This document shows positions 8,455-15,703 of a stretch of DNA of 25,408 nt, in pieces. The notes beneath the pieces are model-generated. The model was not told where the DNA came from. It did not search any database and worked only from the letters and a program-made list of their open reading frames with translations. The stretch is from assembly GCA_046484535.1 (NCBI GenBank), contig JAWOIT010000119.1:1-25408 (forward strand). The letters are read 5' to 3'. Every line of letters starts with the position of its first letter. The first letter of the stretch is position 1. The position numbers were made by a program, and so were the translations under genes. The DNA is from JAPHTQ01 sp046484535 (GTDB taxonomy: Bacteria > Pseudomonadota > Gammaproteobacteria > Thiohalomonadales > Thiohalomonadaceae).

Positions 8455-8568
8455 AGGTAAAAGGTAAAAGCACCGGGGGTGACCCTATCGGTCGCGCTGT
8501 TACGGAGTTTAGGGGCACATTGATGGATTGTGGGAAGCACAGGCGGTGCGAGACTTTCACCTTTCACC
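8455..8568. repeat. Intergenic inverted repeat with 7-bp GGTRAAA units
   Basis: GGTAAAAGGTAAAAG at 8456-8470 matches the reverse complement of 8554-8568 (GGTGAAAGGTGAAAG) at 13 of 15 positions; the two differences are A/G. Each arm is two 7-bp units plus one base. The loop is about 83 bp. The right arm reaches into the end of ntrX and includes its stop codon (8564-8566). This fills most of the 169-bp gap between trkA and ntrX. The unit sequence and length differ from the CGCAAAGR/CACAGAG elements found elsewhere in the window. Confidence 0.7.
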
Positions 8569-9937
8569 GACCGAATGCCTTGGGGTCGATGCGAAGGCTG
8601 CGAAGCTTGCGGTAGAGGTGGGTACGCTCCATACCGGCATGTTGGGCCACCTTATTCACGCTCCCTTCGTACCGGCGCATCAATTCTTCGAAATAGCTGC
8701 GTTCGAACTGCTCCCGAGCCTGCCGAATCGGCAGTTCGTAGGCGGTAGAGGCGGAGTCAGGCGCAGGGGATAGGTTTTGTTGTCCGAGTGCTTCTTCAAT
8801 CTCATCGATATCTATTTCCCTATCGCGACCGACGATAAGCATCCGCTTCACCAGGTTCTTCAGCTCCTGGACATTACCGGGCCAGTTGTACTGCCGCAGT
8901 CGGTTAAGGGCCGCGGTATTAAAGCTGCGGTAGGGGAGTTTGTCGGATTCGACAAAGTAGTCTCGATAATAGGCGATGAGATCCAGTACGTCGTCGCTGT
9001 GTTCGCGCAGCGCGGGGATGTAGAGTGACACCACGTTCAGTTCGTAATAAAGGTCCGTGCGAAAACGTTCCAGGTTGACCAAATGATCCAGTGGGTGGCG
9101 TGTAGCGGCGATAATACGTATATCGGCATTAAGTGGTGTTGCACCGTGTTGCCGTTCGAACGTGCCGTCACGCAAGAGTTGTACGAGTCGAAGCTGGCTT
9201 TCATTATCCAGCTCACCGATATCGTCGATATAGAGGGTGCCGCCATTTGCCTGCTCAACCAACCCGTAATGGACGTGCTTGTTATCCTCGTGCCCGAATA
9301 GCTGTACAAGGTGGTTGGTATGTGTATTGAGGGGCGTAATATCTGCAGTGACGAACGGTTCGTGTCTACGCATGCTGTTGTTATGCAGGTAGCGTGCAAA
9401 AAGCTGTTTGCCGCTGCCGGTCTCGCCGGTTACAAGTACTGTGGTGTCGTGTTGGGCGATGCGAAGCGCCTGCCGGCGAAGATGTTGAAGCTGGTGGCTG
9501 CGACCAATCGGTTCGGTCACGGGTTGCGTCGTCATGCGCAGGCCGAGATTCTCTCGCTGCAGGTTGTAGCTCTCCAACGCGTTTTCGATGGTCAGCAGCA
9601 GTTTGGTCAGTGAAAGGGGCTTTTCGATATAATCATAGGCGCCGAGGCGGGTAGCCTCTACCGCTGTTTCTACGGTGCCATGGCCGGACATCATTATCAC
9701 CGGTTGAGCCAACGGCTCCTCGGCAATCCACTCTTTTAGCAGGGTGATGCCGTCCACATCGGGCATCCAGATGTCGAGCAGGATGAGGTCGGGTTTTTTC
9801 CTAAGGCGGGCCTCACGGGCATGGGCGGCATCTTCCGCGGTCGCCACCGAGTATCCCTCATCCATCAGGATCTCTTGTAACAGACTGCGGATGTCCGGTT
9901 CATCGTCTATTACGAGTATGTGCGGTGAACTCGTCAT
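8564..9937 (-). CDS. ntrX: NtrX-like response regulator with degenerate AAA+ domain
   Basis: A 457-residue NtrC-family regulator, partner of the adjacent NtrY kinase. The N-terminal receiver (1-120) is intact: acidic pair at 11-12, phospho-acceptor Asp55 in LILLDIWMPD, Ser84 and Lys106. The central AAA+ domain (about 143-385) keeps Walker A GETGSGKQ (171-178), but between FGHE (214-217) and NGGTL (231-235) there are 13 residues and no GAFTGA loop. The Walker B motif reads YIDDI instead of LDEI. The second Arg-finger position is Glu299 (LYYELN for LYYRLN). The sensor II Arg is Gln357 (WPGNVQEL for WPGNVREL). The C-terminus (about 405-457) is a Fis-type helix-turn-helix ending LYRKLRSLRIDPKAFGR. 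Sigma54-dependent activation is therefore unlikely; direct DNA binding is inferred. The ATG at 9937 lies 29 bp after the ntrY stop. Confidence 0.9.
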   Translation of the reverse strand: MTSSPHILVIDDEPDIRSLLQEILMDEGYSVATAEDAAHAREARLRKKPDLILLDIWMPDVDGITLLKEWIAEEPLAQPVIMMSGHGTVETAVEATRLGAYDYIEKPLSLTKLLLTIENALESYNLQRENLGLRMTTQPVTEPIGRSHQLQHLRRQALRIAQHDTTVLVTGETGSGKQLFARYLHNNSMRRHEPFVTADITPLNTHTNHLVQLFGHEDNKHVHYGLVEQANGGTLYIDDIGELDNESQLRLVQLLRDGTFERQHGATPLNADIRIIAATRHPLDHLVNLERFRTDLYYELNVVSLYIPALREHSDDVLDLIAYYRDYFVESDKLPYRSFNTAALNRLRQYNWPGNVQELKNLVKRMLIVGRDREIDIDEIEEALGQQNLSPAPDSASTAYELPIRQAREQFERSYFEELMRRYEGSVNKVAQHAGMERTHLYRKLRSLRIDPKAFGR

Positions 9938-9966
9938 GGTGGTGAGATTTCCGATTTGAACTTGAA

Positions 9967-12171
9967 TTATGGGTTGCTCGTGATGTTTTCGTCGTTGCGT
10001 GTCCCGGCCTGTACGGGCAGTCGCAAGGTGATCACCGCCCCGCCCTTGTCAGCATTCTCGGCCCAGAGAATACCGCCGTGCTCCTCGATGATCTTTTTCA
10101 CCACAGCCAGCCCCAAACCCGTCCCCTTGGGTTTGGTGGTGATATAGGGTTCGAAAAGATGACTGAGAATCGCCTCGGGGAAGCCCGGTCCGTTATCCTC
10201 AAAACAGATCTCGACGAAATGGCAGCTATCTTTTTCTGCACAGTGTACCGCAACATTCAGGTTGATGGAGCTTGTGCCTTCTGCTGCCTCCAGGGTGTTC
10301 TTTACCAGATTGTGGAACAGTTGGCGCAGCCTGTCCGCATCGGCTTCGATACGCGGCAGTCGGTGACTGGTATCCAGTTGGATGATAATCTGCTCGTCCC
10401 CCTGATAGAGCTCGAACACATCATTGAGCAGCTCCCCGAGATCGATGCGTTCGAGCTTAAGCCTCGGTGGCCGTGCATAGTCAGAGAAGGCCTTGACCAT
10501 GGTTTTCATGCTCTCCACCTGCTGCACGATGGTGTGGGTGGAACGGTCGAGAATGTCGGCGTCTTCAGCGCTCATGCTTTTGAGGTATTTGTGGCGTAGC
10601 CGTTCTGCGGAGAGCTGGATGGGGGTTAACGGGTTTTTGATCTCATGGGCCAGGCGCCGGGCCACCTCACCCCAGGCCGCATCCCGTTGCGCCTGGATAA
10701 GTGCGGTGACATCATCGAAGACAATCACATGTTCGCCTTGTCGTTTTTCCGTTCCGCGCAGCGGTGAACCACGGCAAATCAGCACTTGCCGTCCATTGGG
10801 ACCGAACAGCACCACTTCGGCCTGCCAGGCGCCGCTTTTTTTGTTCAGTTGGTGGCTGATGGCTTCTACCAGGGGCTCGACAGCGGGATAGCGTTCCGCC
10901 ACTGTTGGTAGGGACAAGTGGGGGATCTTTCCGCTCGGCAGCCCCAGAATCTGTTCAGCCGCGCTGTTGGCGCTGTGTACGGTACCTTTTTCATCCAGCG
11001 TCAACACACCCGAGGAAAGACAGGCCAGTACAGCCTCAAGGTAGGCGTGTTGCTCTTCGGCCAGCTGTTGGCTTTGTTGGGCTTCGTCGCGGGCGCGCGC
11101 GATTTTTCGGGTCATTTCGTTGAATGAGCGGACCAGAAACCCCAGCTCATCCCGTCCGGGTAGCGGCAGGCGTTTGTCATAGTTACCGGCGGCCACGGCT
11201 CTGGTGCCTTCCGCCAGATCGCTGATGGGTGCTACGAGACGTCGGGCAGAGAAAAATGCCGACCATACGGCGGTTAGCAGACTCAACAACAATACCAGTG
11301 ATAGCGTCAGGGTGAAGCTGTATTTAAGTGGTTGGCGCAAAAAGGCCAGTTCCTTGTATTGGCTGTATGCGTCCTGAACACTGTCGGCGAGGGTATCGAT
11401 GCGGGCCGGGACGGCATAAAGCACTTGCAGTAGGCGTGGCTCTCGCATCGGGTCCGAATTGGGGATCTGCATGACGATACGCATACTCAAGCCGCGATTA
11501 CGAATCGGTTCCAGGGCGGCATAGTGAAGTCCGCGGCGGACCTGGTTCAATACGGCTGTGTTGGGCATCGCCGGGAGCACGGTTGCGGAATCGTTGCTGC
11601 TGCTGGTAATGACACGGCCGTTGAAATCGAGCAGCGTCATCTCTACCGCCTCGCTACGTTGGAGGAGCTCGTTAATTTTCAGTGCGGCCGAGATATTTTT
11701 CTCCTGCGCAAGAATTTGCACCTGTGTACGGGTACGGTGCAGGAGCTCGCGTAAGCGGGTGTCGAGCGCGGCGCGTCCCAGCTCCAGCGAATCCTCCAAT
11801 GCCTTTTCGATTCGTACATCGAACCAGCTGTCGATACCGCGGTGGAGGAACTGCAGAGAGAAGTAGTAGAGCACTGAGATAGGTGCGACCGAAAGTATCA
11901 CGAACATGATCACCAGTCTGACCGTCAGTCTCGAACCGGGTGAGTGCCTACGGTATTGGGTGATAAGCAGTATCAAGTGGCGGCTGATAAGCGCCAGAAG
12001 CAGCAACAGCGCGAGGATATTGATACCCAGCACCAGTGAATAGAGTCTACCGAACAGGGCGGAGTTCTGCGTGGCGGCGCTCATTAAATAGAGCGAGGCC
12101 AGTAGCAGAATAAACAGCAGCACTACCGGCTTAGGGCCGGAAGTCAGACGCTTCAGGGTGTCAACGACCAT
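9967..12171 (-). CDS. ntrY: NtrY-like membrane sensor histidine kinase
   Basis: An inner-membrane kinase of 734 residues. Three hydrophobic helices near the N-terminus (about 15-33, 43-70, 83-105) are followed by an extracytoplasmic region of about 175 residues and a fourth helix (about 285-308). Then come HAMP (about 308-362), PAS (about 375-490), HisKA with the phospho-acceptor His509 in RRLAHEIKNPLTPIQ, and an HATPase domain with HNLVKNTLEA (N box), FEDNGPGFP (G1) and GTGLGLAVVKK (G2). This is the standard NtrY architecture. The periplasmic signal is unknown. ATG 12171 is chosen; a TTG at 12198 in the same frame would add 9 residues. With the ATG the gene overlaps the end of the DUF4390 gene by 19 bp, suggesting translational coupling. 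Confidence 0.93.
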   Translation of the reverse strand: MVVDTLKRLTSGPKPVVLLFILLLASLYLMSAATQNSALFGRLYSLVLGINILALLLLLALISRHLILLITQYRRHSPGSRLTVRLVIMFVILSVAPISVLYYFSLQFLHRGIDSWFDVRIEKALEDSLELGRAALDTRLRELLHRTRTQVQILAQEKNISAALKINELLQRSEAVEMTLLDFNGRVITSSSNDSATVLPAMPNTAVLNQVRRGLHYAALEPIRNRGLSMRIVMQIPNSDPMREPRLLQVLYAVPARIDTLADSVQDAYSQYKELAFLRQPLKYSFTLTLSLVLLLSLLTAVWSAFFSARRLVAPISDLAEGTRAVAAGNYDKRLPLPGRDELGFLVRSFNEMTRKIARARDEAQQSQQLAEEQHAYLEAVLACLSSGVLTLDEKGTVHSANSAAEQILGLPSGKIPHLSLPTVAERYPAVEPLVEAISHQLNKKSGAWQAEVVLFGPNGRQVLICRGSPLRGTEKRQGEHVIVFDDVTALIQAQRDAAWGEVARRLAHEIKNPLTPIQLSAERLRHKYLKSMSAEDADILDRSTHTIVQQVESMKTMVKAFSDYARPPRLKLERIDLGELLNDVFELYQGDEQIIIQLDTSHRLPRIEADADRLRQLFHNLVKNTLEAAEGTSSINLNVAVHCAEKDSCHFVEICFEDNGPGFPEAILSHLFEPYITTKPKGTGLGLAVVKKIIEEHGGILWAENADKGGAVITLRLPVQAGTRNDENITSNP

Positions 12172-12755
12172 GTGTACCAATCGCTGTCGAGACGCCAAGC
12201 GGGCGTAATGTATGCCAGAGGGCGCAGTGGTGAGGGCAGGGCTTCAATATCCAGTTCTGCGTGCAACAGGACTTCGTATGCCTCGTTCTCTTCGATAAGC
12301 TGTTTGTCGAGCAGGGGAAAATCCTTCAGGTTACCGAGGGTAACGAGCGCAGCATCAAGTGCTTGGAAGGCATAGAAGGCGCCGCTATTGATGTTTTGCA
12401 ACAGATACTGGTGGGAGAGGGCATGGTAGCGAAGCCGATAACGCTGCTCCAGTGAGGCCATCTCCGCATCCAGCCACCAACGGCGCTTGCGATGGATTTC
12501 GATATTGACTTGAAGGGTGATCGGTACCCCGTTGTTCAGTGCTTCAATGACAACGTCGGTCAGCCTGTAGTCGATGTTGGCGTCGAGCAGGTAGACATCG
12601 TCCTGAAGCTTGGTGTGGATACCGGTAATGAAGAATTCGGAAGCGATTACCGAGGTGGGGACGATAGCGATGAGCAGCGCCAGCATAAGTTGGCGAAAAG
12701 GTGTGCGGCGTGCGGGATCAGAGACTTTTTGTAATGCACGCGTAGTAAAAACCAT
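12153..12755 (-). CDS. Exported DUF4390 protein
   Basis: A protein of about 200 residues with an N-terminal hydrophobic signal segment (LMLALLIAIVPTSVIASEF) preceded by several Arg/Lys residues, so it is predicted to be exported. The mature part shows the features of family DUF4390: an early ANIDYRLTDVVIEALNNGVP segment, the central RKRRWWLDAE, LRYHALSHQYLL, and the C-terminal SDWYTWSLTP. The biochemical function is unknown. It lies directly upstream of ntrY and overlaps it by 19 bp. A role in the signal seen by the NtrY periplasmic region is a reasonable guess from context only. The start is uncertain: ATG 12755 has AGGA at good spacing and overlaps rsmB by 38 bp; ATG 12764 and the non-overlapping ATG 12686 are alternatives, the latter lacking a charged n-region. 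Confidence 0.82.
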   Translation of the reverse strand: MVFTTRALQKVSDPARRTPFRQLMLALLIAIVPTSVIASEFFITGIHTKLQDDVYLLDANIDYRLTDVVIEALNNGVPITLQVNIEIHRKRRWWLDAEMASLEQRYRLRYHALSHQYLLQNINSGAFYAFQALDAALVTLGNLKDFPLLDKQLIEENEAYEVLLHAELDIEALPSPLRPLAYITPAWRLDSDWYTWSLTP

Positions 12756-14034
12756 CCATTCCATCCTGATCCGGGAGAATCTGTCGGCCAACCGCTTCCG
12801 GGTATCCCCACTCCACCTGTAATGGCGATTCCGTAGCATCATCATGCCTGGCAAGAAAGTTTGCAAGTTGTTCGCTGTTTTCCCGGGGTAGTATCGAGCA
12901 GGTCGCATAGACCAGCATACCGCCCGGACGCAGCAGCGGCCATAGCGCGTCCAAAATCTTCCGCTGCAAGGCGACCAGCTGCCCGATATCCTGCTCACGG
13001 CGCAGTAACTTGATGTCGGGATGGCGGCGGATGACTCCGGTGGCCGAGCAGGGGGCATCGAGCAGGATACGATCAAAGGCCTTTCCGTCCCACCACTGGT
13101 CCGGTTTGGCGGCATCTGCCGCCACCAGTGTCGCCTGAAGGCCGATTCGGTTGAGATTCTGCTCAACCCGCTCAAGTCTTTTCTCTTCAATATCAAGCGC
13201 AATAAGCTCAATATCTTCGCATATTTCAAGAAGATGTCCGGTTTTGCCGCCAGGGGCGGCGCAGGCGTCCAGAACCCGCATACCCGGTTCCGGCGCCACC
13301 AGGGTCGCGGCAAGCTGGGCGGCGCTGTCCTGTACAGAAACCCTGCCTTCAGTGAAGCCGGGTAACCGCTCTACACCGACAGGCTGATCCAGGATCAAGG
13401 CGTCCGGCGCGTGGTCAGATGTCCCGGCGTAAAATCCGGCATCATGCAATGCCTGAAGATAGCTCTTCCGCTCCTGGCGGGTGCGGTTGTTGCGCAGGAC
13501 CATCGGGGGGCGCCGGTTGTTGGCCGCGACGATCATCTTCCATTGCCGAGGCCAGGCCTTTTGCAGCCGCTCGAGCAGCCAGCGCGGATGGGCGGCGGCG
13601 GCGACCTCATCGTGCTCCAGTTCTGCCTCCAGGGCGGTACGTTCCCGTTGAAAACGGCGAAGCACGGCGTTGACCAAACCCTTGGCCCAGCCTTTTTTAA
13701 GCAGGGCGGTGACCGCCACGGTCTCGGAGACGGCGGCGTGGGCGGGAAGGTCCAGGTAAGAGAGCTGGTAGAGGCCGATAAGCAGTAAGCATTTGACCTC
13801 GTACTCCTTGGCCTTGAGCGGCTTGTCCATGAGACGTCCGAGTAACACCTCCAGGCGCGGCCACCAGCGGAGTGTACCGTAGCAAAGCTCCTGGGCCAGG
13901 GGGCGGCGTTCCGGAGGGAGAGTGTTGAAGCCCTCCGGAAGCAGGCCGGAGAGGGATTGGCCGTCGCGGATCACTCGGGTGAGGACATTAACGGCGGCGG
14001 CACGCGGGTTTTTACTGCCCTTGTTGTTAGCCAC
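12718..14034 (-). CDS. rsmB: 16S rRNA (cytosine-967-C5)-methyltransferase
   Basis: RsmB (Sun) methylates C967 of 16S rRNA using SAM. It has 438 residues here against 429 in E. coli. The N-terminal NusB-like RNA-binding domain (about 8-140) is followed by a NOL1/NOP2/Sun methyltransferase domain with motif I VLDACAAPGGKTGHLLE. The two conserved cysteines are Cys329 in DAPCSATG and Cys379 in YATCSILPRENSEQ, matching E. coli Cys325 and Cys375; one is the nucleophile and the other releases the product. The start is taken as GTG 14034, giving VANNKGSKNPRAAAV, which overlaps the fmt stop by 8 bp. The frame is open further upstream, but that part lies inside fmt and resembles no RsmB N-terminus. Confidence 0.95.
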   Translation of the reverse strand: MANNKGSKNPRAAAVNVLTRVIRDGQSLSGLLPEGFNTLPPERRPLAQELCYGTLRWWPRLEVLLGRLMDKPLKAKEYEVKCLLLIGLYQLSYLDLPAHAAVSETVAVTALLKKGWAKGLVNAVLRRFQRERTALEAELEHDEVAAAAHPRWLLERLQKAWPRQWKMIVAANNRRPPMVLRNNRTRQERKSYLQALHDAGFYAGTSDHAPDALILDQPVGVERLPGFTEGRVSVQDSAAQLAATLVAPEPGMRVLDACAAPGGKTGHLLEICEDIELIALDIEEKRLERVEQNLNRIGLQATLVAADAAKPDQWWDGKAFDRILLDAPCSATGVIRRHPDIKLLRREQDIGQLVALQRKILDALWPLLRPGGMLVYATCSILPRENSEQLANFLARHDDATESPLQVEWGYPEAVGRQILPDQDGMDGFYYACITKSL

Positions 14035-14968
14035 CCAGGATAACCCCGTCGAGATTATTGGCGTTGATAAAATCGGCGGCGGTCTGCGGTTTGCCGCCGG
14101 GTCGCTGCAGTCGCAGTATCCGTAAGACCCCCTCACCGGCGGCGATATCAATGCCCTGTTTCCCCGCACGAATTACACTGCCGGGGGGGCGATCAGTGGA
14201 CTCATCGATGGCCCGGGCCTCCCACAGGCGCAAGGTATCTCCCTGATACGCGGTCTGTGCGACCGGCCAGGGGTTGAATGCGGCTACTTGAGCGGCGATC
14301 CGGGTCGCCGGCTGATCCCAGTCGATGCTTGCTTCACTTTTATGCAGTTTTTTTGCATAACAGGCCTGGCTGTCCTCCTGTTTTTGCGCCGTAAGGCCGC
14401 CGCTTTGTAGCGCATCCAGTGCCTCAAGGATGGCTTTTCCACCCAGTTCGGCCAGTCGGTCATGTAGTGTGGCGGCGGTGTCATCAGCGGTGATCGCTGT
14501 AGACAACGTATAGAGCATATCACCGGTATCGAGCCCTTCATCCATCTGCATGATGGTGACGCCGGTTTCCTTATCGCCGGCGAGTATCGCCCGCTGGATG
14601 GGGGCGGCGCCGCGCCAGCGCGGCAGTAATGAAGCATGGATATTGAGGCAGCCCATGGGCGGTATGTTCAGTACCGCCTCCGGCAGAATCAGTCCGTAGG
14701 CCGCCACGACCATGACATCGGGCTTGAGCTCCGCCAGGATCGCCTGCTCTTCGGGGGATTTCAGGCTTTCAGGTTGATGAACCTCGATGCCGTGTTTTTG
14801 CGCCAACGTTTTTACCGGGCCGGCCTTTAGCTTGCGGCCACGCCCGGCGGGGCGGTCCGGCTGGGTATAGACGGCGACAACATTGTGACGGGATTCGATA
14901 AGCGCCTGCAGGGCGACAGCGGCGAAATCAGGCGTACCCGCGTAGACGATGTTCAGCGGCTTGGACAT
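14027..14968 (-). CDS. fmt: Methionyl-tRNA formyltransferase
   Basis: Fmt transfers a formyl group from 10-formyl-THF to Met-tRNA(fMet), allowing bacterial translation initiation. The 313 residues compare with 315 in E. coli. The N-terminal formyltransferase domain begins IVYAGTPDFAAVALQAL. It has the basic loop QPDRPAGRGRKLK that contacts tRNA, and the catalytic signature LNIHASLLPRWRGAAPIQ with Asn109 and His111. Asp147 in MDEGLDTGDML completes the active-site set (E. coli Asn106, His108, Asp144). The C-terminal OB-like domain (about 205-313) includes AAFNPWPVAQT. It lies 30 bp after def on the same strand, and its final codons overlap the GTG start of rsmB. Confidence 0.98.
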   Translation of the reverse strand: MSKPLNIVYAGTPDFAAVALQALIESRHNVVAVYTQPDRPAGRGRKLKAGPVKTLAQKHGIEVHQPESLKSPEEQAILAELKPDVMVVAAYGLILPEAVLNIPPMGCLNIHASLLPRWRGAAPIQRAILAGDKETGVTIMQMDEGLDTGDMLYTLSTAITADDTAATLHDRLAELGGKAILEALDALQSGGLTAQKQEDSQACYAKKLHKSEASIDWDQPATRIAAQVAAFNPWPVAQTAYQGDTLRLWEARAIDESTDRPPGSVIRAGKQGIDIAAGEGVLRILRLQRPGGKPQTAADFINANNLDGVILGG

Positions 14969-14998
14969 AGATATGTTATCGGTGTAATGAGTAAGTGG

Positions 14999-15502
14999 TT
15001 ACATCGTCTGGCGACGTTGTTTTTCGAGTTTCTTTCTGATCCGTTGGCGCTTGAGGTTGGAGAGGTAATCCACAAACAGTTTGCCGTCCAGGTGATCGAT
15101 CTCATGCTGAATGCAGACCGCCAGCAGACCATCGGCCTCAAGCTCAAAGGGCTCACCGTTGCGGTCCAGGGCTCGGATCTTGACCTGTTCGGCCCGCTCG
15201 ACCTTCTCATACACCCCCGGTACGGAGAGGCAGCCCTCATCCATCTCCTCGACGCCGTCCTTCTCCAGGATCTCCGGGTTGATCAGCACCAGCGGGTCGT
15301 TCTTTTCCTCTGAAATATCAACGACGATCAATCGCTTATGAAAATTAACCTGGGTCGCTGCCAGACCGATGCCCGGGGCATCATACATGGTCTCGAACAT
15401 ATCATCGATAAATCCGCGCAGTTCGTCATCGACCTTCTCCACCGGTTTGGCGACGGTGCGCAGACGCTCGTCGGGAAAATGTAAAATTGTAAGATGTGAC
15501 AT
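14999..15502 (-). CDS. def: Peptide deformylase
   Basis: Def removes the N-formyl group from nascent proteins using a Fe2+/Zn2+ centre. It has 167 residues (E. coli 169). The three family motifs are present: GIGLAATQ (44-51), EGCLS (89-93, ligand Cys91) and QHEIDH (132-137, ligands His133 and His137, catalytic Glu134). The start MSHLTILHFPDERLR aligns with E. coli MSVLQVLHIPDERLR, which fixes ATG 15502. Twenty in-frame codons upstream are not part of the family and overlap the hairpin leader. GGA lies about 8 bp before the ATG. The gene heads the reverse-strand cluster def-fmt-rsmB, divergent from the LysM-dprA cluster as in E. coli and Pseudomonas. Confidence 0.97.
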   Translation of the reverse strand: MSHLTILHFPDERLRTVAKPVEKVDDELRGFIDDMFETMYDAPGIGLAATQVNFHKRLIVVDISEEKNDPLVLINPEILEKDGVEEMDEGCLSVPGVYEKVERAEQVKIRALDRNGEPFELEADGLLAVCIQHEIDHLDGKLFVDYLSNLKRQRIRKKLEKQRRQTM

Positions 15503-15533
15503 GCTAATTCCGTAAAAAGCTCTAGTAGGGGGG

Positions 15534-15580
15534 CTCTGAGTTATTTCTATGGCCTCAGACACCGTAGAAATAAATCAGAG
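15534..15580. repeat. Long hairpin in the def leader / divergent control region
   Basis: A 19-bp inverted repeat: CTCTGAGTTATTTCTATGG (15534-15552) and CCGTAGAAATAAATCAGAG (15562-15580), with a 9-bp loop. Two of 19 positions differ. A second small hairpin, CTTTAG-TTG-CTAAAG, lies at 15591-15605. Both are upstream of def (start 15502). Possible -10 boxes for def on the reverse strand are TATGAT (15611-15616) and TATAGT (15629-15634), without convincing -35 boxes; either would place the hairpin in the def 5' leader. It is not followed by a T run on either strand, so it is not a typical terminator. Confidence 0.72.
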
Positions 15581-15644
15581 ACTCCTGTAGCTTTAGTTGC
15601 TAAAGTAATGATCATACTGGAAACTCTAACTATACCGCACCTCT

Positions 15645-15672
15645 TTGAGGGCGGGGGAAATTTCGCTAGAAT
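15645..15672 (+). promoter_or_regulatory. Sigma70-type promoter for the LysM gene
   Basis: TTGAGG (15645-15650) and TAGAAT (15667-15672) form a -35/-10 pair with a 16-bp spacer; four of six and five of six bases fit the TTGACA/TATAAT consensus. The -10 box ends 31 bp before the LysM protein start at 15704, leaving a short leader with AAGGG at the ribosome-binding position. It is the best promoter-like sequence on the forward strand between def and the LysM gene. Confidence 0.6.
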
Positions 15673-15703
15673 CGCCAGTGTATGCTGAGAATAAGGGATG
15701 CCC

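Noticed and set aside
12172..12198. TTG start for ntrY adding nine residues
   Set aside because: An ATG at 12171 is available, and the extra residues are not needed for the first membrane helix; kept only as an alternative.
15503..15562. Twenty extra N-terminal codons for def
   Set aside because: The deformylase family begins at the MSHLTILHFPDERL position, and the extension overlaps the leader hairpin.
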